The notes beneath the pieces were generated by a model that was not told the DNA's origin, did not search any database, and saw nothing but the letters and a program-made list of their open reading frames with translations. This document shows, one piece after another, positions 1 through 7,845 of a stretch of 64,000 nt of DNA. This stretch comes from Chitinophagaceae bacterium (GTDB taxonomy: Bacteria > Bacteroidota > Bacteroidia > Chitinophagales > Chitinophagaceae): NCBI GenBank assembly GCA_947374225.1, contig CANCAY010000007.1, positions 1 through 64,000 of the forward strand, in the 5' to 3' direction. Numbering within the stretch: the first letter of the stretch is position 1; each line of letters opens with the position of its first letter. The translations under genes were made by a program, and so were the position numbers.

Positions 1-1617
1 GCATTAACTGTTGTAAAAATAAATGGAACAAGTTTAGCCGGATTGGGTACTGGAATTTTAAAAAATACAACAGGCACAGGTGTTCCAAGTATTGCTGTGG
101 TAAGTGATTTTCCAACGTTGAATCAGTCAACAACAGGCAATGCTGCAACAGCTACAAAACTAACTACTGCAAGGAATATTAACGGTGTATTATTTGATGG
201 AACTGGAGATATCACTATTGCTGCAGCTGCCAATGCTGAAACCTTAGCTGGTAATAATATAAATGCAACTATAACTGGATCTAGCTTAACGAGTGTAGGA
301 GTATTAAATAATGCAACTGTTAATGGGAAGGTAATTGTAGGAACTGTAACGGCTACTAGCACTTCTGCTATATTGGAAGCGAATTCAACTACTCAAGGAT
401 TTCTACCGCCTAGATTGACACTAACGCAGAGAATTGCTATTACAAATCCAGCACAAGGTTTAATTTTATATTGTACAAATTGCGGAATAAATGGAGAACC
501 AGAATATTACAATGGATCAACTTGGTTAAATCTAGCTGGTAATGCTGCTGCAAAAGGTATTCCAACCATAAATATATCTGTTGGAACATATACATACACA
601 TCCGGTGTTGCGCAAGGACCGAATGCTGCAACAAATTCAGGAACTGGAACAGTATATTCTTATAGTTATGCTGGAACTGGGTCAACAACATATACTGCAA
701 ATGCCACTCGTCCTACAAATGCAGGAACCTACAGTGTTACTGCAATTGTAAGTGCAAGTCCAGATGGAAACTATACTGCAACAAGCTCAAGTGCTGCATT
801 TACCATTTCGAAAGTGATTCCAACTGTGACGCCAACAATTGGAAATTATAGTTATAATTTAGCATCGCCTGTTGCTCAAGGACCAAATGCCGCAACAAAT
901 ACAGGCACAGGTACTTCTTATACTTATAGTTATTCAGGTACAGGATACACAACATACGGACCAAGTTCAGCAAGGCCAACTGATGGAGGCACTTATGCCG
1001 TTATTGCAACAGTTGCTGCAAGTTCAGATGGAAATTATGCAGCGGCTAGTTCTAGTCCTACAGCATTTAAAATTACACTCAATTTGTCATTAGGGAATAA
1101 TTATGGCGGGGGTAAAGTAGCATATATACTTCAGTCTGGTGATGTCGGATACGATCCAGCCCAACAGCATGGTTTAATTATTTCAGGTGATTTAACTCCA
1201 AATTTAACAGATATCATTTGGGGAACCTATGGTGTATTTCTTGGTGCTACCGGAGGTCTTGATAATATAGCTCCTAATGGTCTAACGACATTTGTTGAAT
1301 TAGGTGCTGGCATAAATAATTCCAATTTAATTGTTGCAGCAGAAGGTGCTGGAACAAATTATGCTGCAGGTTTAGCAAAAGCTTATACAGGTGGTGGTTA
1401 TACAAACTGGTATTTGCCTAGCTACTCTGAACTTTATGGTATTAGATTTAATAAATCATATATTGGAACAATCAATCGCACATTTTATTGGACATCAACT
1501 GAAGGGGATGGTGATCCATATAATGCATGGCTAGTAGCATTGTCAGGAACATCAGGTTTATATGAAGGAGATAAGGGATATGCAAATGGTGGAGTACGTG
1601 CAGTTCGTGTATTTTAA
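1..1617 (+). CDS. Repetitive surface protein with C-terminal DUF1566-like domain (5' partial)
   Basis: The reading frame is open from base 1, so the N-terminus lies upstream; a start at 43 is only an internal Met. The visible part begins with a tail-fibre or adhesin-like stretch (NAATATKLTTARNINGV) seen in many Bacteroidota surface proteins. Two tandem repeats of about 85 residues follow (nt 556-810 and 823-1075), sharing VAQGPNAATN, YSYSGTG and GTYAV-type motifs and resembling MBG/YDG-type Ig-like repeats. The last 175 residues look like a DUF1566/Lcl domain, with NWYLPSYSELYGI, FYWTSTE and a GGVRAVRVF end. Composition is rich in Thr, Ala, Gly and Asn, as in exported repeats. Probably a cell-surface or secreted protein; the function is unknown and no sorting tail follows the DUF1566-like part. 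Confidence 0.75.
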   Translation, partial: ALTVVKINGTSLAGLGTGILKNTTGTGVPSIAVVSDFPTLNQSTTGNAATATKLTTARNINGVLFDGTGDITIAAAANAETLAGNNINATITGSSLTSVGVLNNATVNGKVIVGTVTATSTSAILEANSTTQGFLPPRLTLTQRIAITNPAQGLILYCTNCGINGEPEYYNGSTWLNLAGNAAAKGIPTINISVGTYTYTSGVAQGPNAATNSGTGTVYSYSYAGTGSTTYTANATRPTNAGTYSVTAIVSASPDGNYTATSSSAAFTISKVIPTVTPTIGNYSYNLASPVAQGPNAATNTGTGTSYTYSYSGTGYTTYGPSSARPTDGGTYAVIATVAASSDGNYAAASSSPTAFKITLNLSLGNNYGGGKVAYILQSGDVGYDPAQQHGLIISGDLTPNLTDIIWGTYGVFLGATGGLDNIAPNGLTTFVELGAGINNSNLIVAAEGAGTNYAAGLAKAYTGGGYTNWYLPSYSELYGIRFNKSYIGTINRTFYWTSTEGDGDPYNAWLVALSGTSGLYEGDKGYANGGVRAVRVF

Positions 1618-1720
1618 AATAACTTTATAAATTTAAACTAATGATTAAGAATTTTAAGATCCTAAATAAGTAAAACTAACTTTAAAAAATTGTGTAAATT
1701 AGCATTATTAAAGCTAGTTT

Positions 1721-3661
1721 ATGAAAAAGAAGGTGCTATTGATTATTGTTATTTTTGCGGCATTTATTAGCCTATTGCAAGCCCAACCCGACCGTTGGCA
1801 ACAGCATATTGACTATACTATTAATGCGGCTTTAAATGTCAATAATAATATCGTTACAGGTACAGAAGAATTGTTGTACACTAATAATTCGCCAGATACT
1901 TTGCGTAAAGTATATTTCCATATGTATTGGAATGCTTTTGCTCCAAACTCTGCAATGGATATTAGAAGTAGAGAGTTGGGAAAAAATTTATTAAGTATCA
2001 AACGTGGAGCCATTACCGCCTCTAATGCTACTAATTTAGGGCAAGACGCAGTACAGGACTGGGATAGAAGGGTTAAGGATCGCATTCAAAAATTAGCACC
2101 TACTGAAATTGGCTATCAAAAAGTGAGTCAGGTTTTCGTGGGTGGAAAGGCGCAGAAATTAATAGAACATGAGACCATATTGGAAGTTCAATTAAACTAT
2201 CCCATCTTACCAAAGTCATCCATTAAAATGTCATTGCAGTTTGAAGCACAAGTGCCTGTTCAAATAAGAAGATCAGGAAGAGATAATGCAGAAGGTGTTC
2301 GATATTCAATGAGCCAATGGTATCCTAAAATGGTGGAATATGATTATCAGGGATGGAATACCAATCCCTATATTGCAAGAGAGTTTTATGGTGTTTGGGG
2401 CAACTACAATGTGAATTTAGAATTAGATAAAAATTACATGGTAGCTGCAACAGGTGTTTTACAAAACCCAACAGCAACGGCAGATGCAGCTGGGTTAAAG
2501 TCTTGGAATTTCAAAGGCAATAATATTCATGATTTTGTTTGGGTAGCGGATAATCACTTTAAACATATTGCTAAAGAAGTTCGAAAAGGATTAACCTTTC
2601 ATGTATACTTTAAAGAAAAAGATGCGGCCTCAGATAGCGCATGGAAAAATGTATTATGGGCTGCAGAAAAAGCGTTGCCTTATATAGAAAAAAAATTCGG
2701 TGCTTATCCTTATCCTCAGTATTCATTTATACAAGGAGGGGATGGCGGCATGGAATATGCGATGGCAACTTTATTAAAAGGGCCAGGTTTAGGCACTGTG
2801 TTTCATGAGTGGATGCACAGCTGGTATCAGCATATACTAGGTACCAATGAAAGTTTATATCCATGGATGGACGAAGGTTTTACCAGTTTTGCAGAGGATG
2901 ATATTTCTTATTGGTACGAGCAAAATATGGCTACTCAGTCACCTTTTATAAGCGATGCTGCAAAGAAACAATTACTAGTAAGTAATGAAAAAGTAAAACA
3001 ACAATTGCCTGCTATACAATATGGTAATTATGGTGGGTATTTAACATTAGCAAAGAGTGGTTTAGAAGAACCCATGAGTACGCACTCCGATCATTATAAT
3101 ACTAACTACGCATATAGTAGTGCTGCATATACTAAAGGAGCGACTTTTTTAGGAGCACTTGGTTATATAGTAGGAGATGCAGTAAGAGATAATATCTTAA
3201 TGAATTATTACAATACCTGGAAATTTAAACACCCTAATGCGAATGACTTTACACGTGTTGCTGAAAAGACAAGTGGTATTCAGTTACAATGGTTTAAAGA
3301 GTATTGGATGAATAGTACCAAGACCATTGACTATGGCTTAAATGATATTCAAGTGGGTAAGCAAGGTGCTATTGTAAGCATCCAACGCGAAGGTAAAATG
3401 CCAATGCCTATTGAAGTGTTAGTGACTTATAAAGACGGTACTAGTGAATTACATTACATTCCATTGGATTTAATGTTAGCTAGTAAAATTGCAGAAGACG
3501 CGCAAAATAGAATAGTACATGAGGAATGGAAATGGGTGCAACCTAATTACACTTTTGAAACCTTGAAACCATTGTCTCAATTGAAGTCTATCGAAATTGA
3601 CCCAAGTCAGCGAATGCCCGATGTTAATAGAACGAATAATAAATTAGAGATACCGAATTAG
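1721..3661 (+). CDS. M1-family zinc metallopeptidase, secreted
   Basis: A 646-residue aminopeptidase-N-like (gluzincin) protein. Residues 1-21 form a Sec signal peptide ending near LLQA, so the enzyme is periplasmic or surface exposed. The zinc site is complete: HEWMH at 362-366 and the third ligand Glu385 (WMDEGF), with the 18-residue spacing typical of M1 enzymes. The substrate-binding GAMEN-type loop is present as GGMEYA, just before the HEXXH helix. The region after about 560 resembles the C-terminal beta and helical part of Bacteroidota M1 homologues. It is read alone; the next gene is convergent. The exact peptide substrate cannot be told from sequence. Confidence 0.93.
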   Translation: MKKKVLLIIVIFAAFISLLQAQPDRWQQHIDYTINAALNVNNNIVTGTEELLYTNNSPDTLRKVYFHMYWNAFAPNSAMDIRSRELGKNLLSIKRGAITASNATNLGQDAVQDWDRRVKDRIQKLAPTEIGYQKVSQVFVGGKAQKLIEHETILEVQLNYPILPKSSIKMSLQFEAQVPVQIRRSGRDNAEGVRYSMSQWYPKMVEYDYQGWNTNPYIAREFYGVWGNYNVNLELDKNYMVAATGVLQNPTATADAAGLKSWNFKGNNIHDFVWVADNHFKHIAKEVRKGLTFHVYFKEKDAASDSAWKNVLWAAEKALPYIEKKFGAYPYPQYSFIQGGDGGMEYAMATLLKGPGLGTVFHEWMHSWYQHILGTNESLYPWMDEGFTSFAEDDISYWYEQNMATQSPFISDAAKKQLLVSNEKVKQQLPAIQYGNYGGYLTLAKSGLEEPMSTHSDHYNTNYAYSSAAYTKGATFLGALGYIVGDAVRDNILMNYYNTWKFKHPNANDFTRVAEKTSGIQLQWFKEYWMNSTKTIDYGLNDIQVGKQGAIVSIQREGKMPMPIEVLVTYKDGTSELHYIPLDLMLASKIAEDAQNRIVHEEWKWVQPNYTFETLKPLSQLKSIEIDPSQRMPDVNRTNNKLEIPN

Positions 3662-3691
3662 CATATATAGAGCATATTGTTTTTATAAGCA

Positions 3692-3775
3692 GAAGAAATA
3701 GATTTTGCTATGAGTGAACATCGAGCCATAGCGTTAAGTGGCGAGTTGAAAACGAATAGTGAAATCTATTTCTTC
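3692..3775. repeat. Long imperfect hairpin between convergent genes
   Basis: Two perfect 14-base arms (3692-3705, GAAGAAATAGATTT, and 3762-3775, its reverse complement) enclose 56 bases that contain a smaller inverted pair, GCTATG/CATAGC. The right arm includes the end of rsmG. It may act as a bidirectional terminator for the M1 peptidase and rsmG, or be a relic of a mobile palindromic element. Confidence 0.5.
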
Positions 3776-4404
3776 ACTTGAATAATAAATTTCTCCATAA
3801 AATATTCTTCCTGAAAAATATCATGAATCGACATCATTTTAGGACGTACACCACTCTCGAAAATTTCTTGGTGTAAGTCGCCACCTTTTAAGCAAATCAA
3901 TCCATTGGGTTGATTTGGCTTTTTAGTTATAATTGGTCCTGCCCATTTCCACAAGTCTTTTAAAGGGGCAACGGCTCTACTTACTGCATAGTCGAACTTT
4001 CTATTCTTAATATCTTCCACACGAGTATGCTGTGTCTTTATATTCTTAATACCCACCATCTCGCAAACTGCATCCACTACTTTCAATTTCTTCGCAATAC
4101 TATCTACGGCTAAGAATTGAACTTCTGGAAAGAATATAGCTAATGGTACGCAAGGGAATCCGCCACCACAGCCAATATCTATTACTTGTGTGCCTTTTTC
4201 CCATTCCACCACTGCAGCAATACTTAAGGAGTGCAATACATGGTGCAAATAGATATGATCAATGTCTTTACGGGACACTACATTAATCTGACTATTCCAC
4301 TCACGGTAGGCAGGTTCTAGCGCAGTAAATTGTGCTAGCTGAGTTGGAGTGAAATCGTCAAAATATTTGGTAATTAATTCCATGTTTTGTGGGGAGCTTT
4401 CCAT
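3766..4404 (-). CDS. rsmG: 16S rRNA (guanine-N7) methyltransferase RsmG
   Basis: A 212-residue class I SAM methyltransferase that makes m7G527 in 16S rRNA, formerly GidB. The SAM-binding motif I is VIDIGCGGGFPCVPLAI at about 75-91, followed by an acidic LAVDS motif II and AVSRAVAPL, which is diagnostic of RsmG. Length fits the family. The listed start gives MESSPQNMEL; a second ATG at 4383 is equally possible. Either start overlaps the end of the upstream glycosyltransferase (stop at 4374), so the two genes are probably co-transcribed. Confidence 0.95.
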   Translation of the reverse strand: MESSPQNMELITKYFDDFTPTQLAQFTALEPAYREWNSQINVVSRKDIDHIYLHHVLHSLSIAAVVEWEKGTQVIDIGCGGGFPCVPLAIFFPEVQFLAVDSIAKKLKVVDAVCEMVGIKNIKTQHTRVEDIKNRKFDYAVSRAVAPLKDLWKWAGPIITKKPNQPNGLICLKGGDLHQEIFESGVRPKMMSIHDIFQEEYFMEKFIIQVKK

Positions 4405-5501
4405 ACGCTAGGCAAAGTAAATAAGTAATAAAATATAGACCATATATCGAATGCAATAAACCAAGGCCAAAGGTCTAGTTCATTTAATTTTTTCATTGTG
4501 CTTCTAAGGATAGTGCCTTGAATAATTGTGCGCAGTCCCCATAAGCTTAATAGGAGTATATACTCTTTAGTTAAAATAAGGGAAGCAATTAAAACAGGGT
4601 ATACTAAAAACTGGCTAACTGCAAATAATGCCAATAAAAAGGAATGTGATTTTTTATAGTATTTACTGGTTGTATAATGTCTATATTTTTGATTCATCCA
4701 TTCGTTGAATGTACGCTTAGGCTCACTAATAGTGTGTGCATCAGGTTCAATTACAATGGCGGTATTATGTTTATTGGCAACTTGATTAATAAATAAATCA
4801 TCGTCTCCACTTGGGATTTGATTGATAGAAGAGAATCCTTTATTTCTATTAAATACTTCTTTTTTATAAGACAGGTTTCTTCCAACACCCATATAAGGCA
4901 AGCCAGCTAAGGCATAAGAGAAGTATTGCAATGCGGTTTGAAAAGTTTCAAAACGAATTAATTTATTAATAATCCCTGGCTTCTTTCTGTAAGCACCATA
5001 GCCTAAAACAATTTCAATACCATCACTATATCCGTCCTGCATTAATTGCATCCAATGCTCACTCGCAGGAACACAGTCAGCGTCAGTCAAAAGTAATATT
5101 TCATTTTTAGCAGATTTAATACCCATAGATAATGGGAATTTTTTTCCGCTAATCATTTTAGCTTCCTGCGTTAAAGTCACAGGATTCAAATTCTTAAATG
5201 ACTTTTTGAATTCTTCTATTAAATATTTAGACTCGTCTTCGGAATTGTCATTTACCAAAACGAATTCATGCGTGGTATTATATTGTTGTACTAAAACACC
5301 TGGCAAATTATTCGCAATATTTTCTGCTTCGTCTCTTGCACAAATCACTACCGAAATAGGGTGCTCCATATGCACTTCTTTTGTAGGCTTTTTGTATAGG
5401 GCTAATCTTAAAAAGAAGAATAAATAGTAAAAGAGTTGAATAGCTATAATAGCAATAAAAGCTACTACCAATATATTAGTAAGCGATAGGTGGATTATCA
5501 T
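4374..5501 (-). CDS. Family 2 glycosyltransferase, membrane bound
   Basis: A GT-A fold transferase of 375 residues. The frame is open upstream to 5591, but that would run into tgt on the other strand. The ATG at 5501 is preferred because it starts MIIHLSLTN, leads straight into a transmembrane helix (about 8-30) and sits 4 bases after a TACTTTTG promoter box. The catalytic part has VVICARDEAENI, the LLTDADCVP metal-binding DxD-like motif and SGDDDLFINQ. Two or three hydrophobic helices follow near the C-terminus. It probably moves a sugar from a nucleotide donor onto a lipid or polysaccharide carrier at the inner membrane; the acceptor is unknown. It overlaps rsmG downstream. Confidence 0.88.
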   Translation of the reverse strand: MIIHLSLTNILVVAFIAIIAIQLFYYLFFFLRLALYKKPTKEVHMEHPISVVICARDEAENIANNLPGVLVQQYNTTHEFVLVNDNSEDESKYLIEEFKKSFKNLNPVTLTQEAKMISGKKFPLSMGIKSAKNEILLLTDADCVPASEHWMQLMQDGYSDGIEIVLGYGAYRKKPGIINKLIRFETFQTALQYFSYALAGLPYMGVGRNLSYKKEVFNRNKGFSSINQIPSGDDDLFINQVANKHNTAIVIEPDAHTISEPKRTFNEWMNQKYRHYTTSKYYKKSHSFLLALFAVSQFLVYPVLIASLILTKEYILLLSLWGLRTIIQGTILRSTMKKLNELDLWPWFIAFDIWSIFYYLFTLPSVWKAPHKTWN

Positions 5502-5505
5502 GGTG

Positions 5506-5513
5506 CAAAAGTA
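5506..5513 (-). promoter_or_regulatory. -7 promoter box of the glycosyltransferase gene
   Basis: On the minus strand this reads TACTTTTG, matching the Bacteroidota -7 consensus TAnnTTTG. It is followed by CACC and then ATG at 5501. The predicted +1 falls on the A of the start codon, so the mRNA would be leaderless. Confidence 0.6.
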
Positions 5514-5527
5514 AAGATTTTTGACCT

Positions 5528-5535
5528 TACCTTTG
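5528..5535 (+). promoter_or_regulatory. -7 promoter box of tgt
   Basis: TACCTTTG followed by CGCC and the tgt ATG at 5540. It mirrors the divergent box at 5506-5513; the two boxes are only 14 bases apart. The predicted +1 is the A of the start codon. Confidence 0.6.
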
Positions 5536-5539
5536 CGCC

Positions 5540-6679
5540 ATGGCGGCATTACAATTTGAATTAGTAAAAGAAAGTACAAATGGCGGGGCAAGGGTAGGTA
5601 CCATTACCACCGATCATGGAGTGATTCAGACACCTATCTTTATGCCTGTGGGTACTATTGGCTCTGTTAAAGCGGTAACACAGCAGCAGTTAAAGCAGGA
5701 CATACACGCTCAAATCATTTTAGGAAATACCTATCATTTGTATTTACGTCCAGGTACGGAAGTACTGGAAGCGGCAGGTGGTTTGCATAAGTTCATGGGA
5801 TGGGATAGACCCATTTTGACAGACAGTGGAGGTTACCAGGTTTTCTCCTTGGCTAATAATAGAAAAATCAAGCCAGAAGGTGTCGTTTTTCAATCCCATA
5901 TTGACGGTAGTAAACATTTGTTTAGTCCTGAGAATGTAATGGATATTCAAAGAACAATTGGAGCAGATATTATTATGGCATTTGATGAATGTCCTCCCAT
6001 TCCAAGTGAATATGAGTATGTTAGAAAAAGTATGGACTTAACACATACTTGGTTGGATAAATGTTTTAACAGATTAGCGGAAACACCCGATAAATATGGG
6101 TATACACAAAATTTATTCCCCATTGTTCAAGGTGGATTATATAAGGATTTGAGAAAAGCTTCTTGTGATTATATTAGTTCAAAAGGAGCTGTAGGGAATG
6201 CTATTGGAGGTTTAAGTGTAGGGGAAACAATGGAAGAAATGTACGAGTTCACTGCTTTATGTTGTGAAAATTTACCCCAGGACAAACCAAGATATTTAAT
6301 GGGAGTAGGTACTCCTTGGAATATATTAGAAGCCATTGACTTAGGGGTGGATATGTTTGATTGTGTCATGCCAACTAGGAATGGAAGAAATGGCATGATA
6401 TTCACCAGTCAGGGGGTGATTAATATTAAAAATTTGAAGTGGGCCAAGGATTTTAGCCCATTAGACCCAGGATTGCCAAATGAAATGAGCCAATATTATA
6501 CCAAAGCGTATATGAGACATTTGTTTGTAGCTGATGAGATATTAGGGCTGGAATTAGCGAGTATTCAAAATCTATCTTTTTATCTTTGGTTAGTAGGTCA
6601 GGCAAGGGAGCATATAATTGCTGGAGATTATGCAAGTTGGAAAGTCGATATGATAGCACAAATTAGTAAGCGTTTATAA
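5540..6679 (+). CDS. tgt: tRNA-guanine transglycosylase, zinc ligands not conserved
   Basis: A 379-residue enzyme that exchanges G34 for preQ1 in GUN-anticodon tRNAs during queuosine synthesis. The active-site motifs are intact: LTDSGGYQVFSL with Asp95, GGLSVGE for substrate binding, and FDCVMPTRNGRNG with the nucleophile candidate Asp274. The C-terminal zinc site of the family (CxCxxC plus His, 26 residues after the last Cys) is not conserved: the aligned positions are Leu312, Asn314, Ser317 and Gln343, around DPGLPNEMSQYYTKAY and SIQNL. The rest of that segment is well conserved, so this is not a frameshift. The downstream permease gene begins 15 bases after the stop. QueA, the next enzyme, is at 56261. 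Confidence 0.95.
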   Translation: MAALQFELVKESTNGGARVGTITTDHGVIQTPIFMPVGTIGSVKAVTQQQLKQDIHAQIILGNTYHLYLRPGTEVLEAAGGLHKFMGWDRPILTDSGGYQVFSLANNRKIKPEGVVFQSHIDGSKHLFSPENVMDIQRTIGADIIMAFDECPPIPSEYEYVRKSMDLTHTWLDKCFNRLAETPDKYGYTQNLFPIVQGGLYKDLRKASCDYISSKGAVGNAIGGLSVGETMEEMYEFTALCCENLPQDKPRYLMGVGTPWNILEAIDLGVDMFDCVMPTRNGRNGMIFTSQGVINIKNLKWAKDFSPLDPGLPNEMSQYYTKAYMRHLFVADEILGLELASIQNLSFYLWLVGQAREHIIAGDYASWKVDMIAQISKRL

Positions 6680-6694
6680 AAGATAAAACAAGTA

Positions 6695-7786
6695 TTGAAA
6701 AAACTAGATTGGTACATATTAAAAAAGTTTTTGGCAGTTTTTTTCTTTGCCATCTTTTTCTTTGCAGTAATCGCAGTAGTGATTGACTTGAGTGAGAAAA
6801 CGGATGACTTTGTAAGATCAGGCTTGTCTGCGGGTGAAATAATCACGCACTACTATATTGGATTTGTACCACATATTTTGGCTTTGCTTTTCCCATTGTT
6901 TGTATTTATTTCCGTTATATTTTTCACTTCTAAAATGGCCGGACAAACAGAGATAGTAGCTATCTTGGCAAGTGGCACTTCTTATAATAGATGGCTTCGT
7001 CCCTATTGGATTGGAGGTGTATTTTTAGGATTGGTATTATGGATTTCAAATCAATGGATTGTTCCTAAGGCAAATAATATTCGTGGCAGTTTTGAAGCAG
7101 CTTATGTGGACAGAAACTCTTCTTACGATGCTTTAATGAGGACTTCCTCTGACATTTATTTCAGAATTGATTCCTTTACGTATGCAGGAATTTATGGCTA
7201 TGATACTGCTAATAAAAGAGGGGGCACGTTTTTTGCCAATACCATTAACAAAGACAAAGTTGTAAAGAATATAAGAGCAGAATCTATTTTATGGGATACT
7301 GCTAAAAAGGATTGGCAATTAACCGAAGTAATTGAGCGAAAAGTAAAAGATAGTAAAGAAGACATTACCTATTACCCCACACTGCATCAAAAATATCCAT
7401 TTAAGCCAGTTGACTTAGGAAAGGACAAGTATACCAAGGATAAGCTCACTACCCCTCAGTTAATAAGACAAATCAAGATTGAGTCCCTAAGAGGCTCCGA
7501 AGGGTTGAATGAATTGAAGATTGAACGCTACAGAAGAGATGCTACACCCGTAACAGTACTTTTATTGACCCTAATTGGAGGCATTATTGCAGGGCGTAAA
7601 GTTAGGGGAGGAAGTGGGTCCCATTTGGCGCTGGGCTTCGTGATAGCCGCTGTTTTTATCATTACAGACCGCTTTTCAACCATCTTCTCCACCAAGGGGA
7701 ATCTGCCTCCTGTAGTGGCTGCTTGGATACCCAATGTGATTTTTATATGGGTGGTATATTATTTGTACAAAAAAGCACCTAAATAA
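6695..7786 (+). CDS. LptG/LptF-type (YjgP/YjgQ) permease of LPS export
   Basis: A 363-residue inner-membrane protein of the LptF/LptG family, which pulls lipopolysaccharide out of the inner membrane with LptB and passes it to LptC. It has two N-terminal transmembrane segments (about 10-32 and 52-80), a soluble periplasmic domain (about 100-270) and transmembrane helices at the C-terminus. The start is TTG: the frame has no ATG between the in-frame tgt stop and residue ~80, and the product MKKLDWYILKKFL matches the family N-terminus. It lies 15 bases after tgt in the same frame, so it is probably in one operon. LptG is more likely than LptF, but this was not settled. Confidence 0.88.
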   Translation: MKKLDWYILKKFLAVFFFAIFFFAVIAVVIDLSEKTDDFVRSGLSAGEIITHYYIGFVPHILALLFPLFVFISVIFFTSKMAGQTEIVAILASGTSYNRWLRPYWIGGVFLGLVLWISNQWIVPKANNIRGSFEAAYVDRNSSYDALMRTSSDIYFRIDSFTYAGIYGYDTANKRGGTFFANTINKDKVVKNIRAESILWDTAKKDWQLTEVIERKVKDSKEDITYYPTLHQKYPFKPVDLGKDKYTKDKLTTPQLIRQIKIESLRGSEGLNELKIERYRRDATPVTVLLLTLIGGIIAGRKVRGGSGSHLALGFVIAAVFIITDRFSTIFSTKGNLPPVVAAWIPNVIFIWVVYYLYKKAPK

Positions 7787-7798
7787 ACTATTCTTAGC

Positions 7799-7806
7799 TA
7801 ACTTTG
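7799..7806 (+). promoter_or_regulatory. -7 promoter box upstream of citrate synthase
   Basis: TAACTTTG matches TAnnTTTG and is followed by TGGCCA. The predicted transcript starts near 7812, giving a leader of about 34 bases before the ATG at 7846. Confidence 0.5.
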
Positions 7807-7845
7807 TGGCCAAAATTAACCGGTTTTTCATTTTTATTTTAGCCT

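Noticed and set aside
123-362. Minus-strand frame inside the first surface gene
   Set aside because: A shadow of the repetitive Thr/Ala-rich codons; no start context or similarity.
4374-5591. Longer glycosyltransferase start at 5591
   Set aside because: Would overlap tgt and the divergent promoters; the ATG at 5501 gives the family-like N-terminus.
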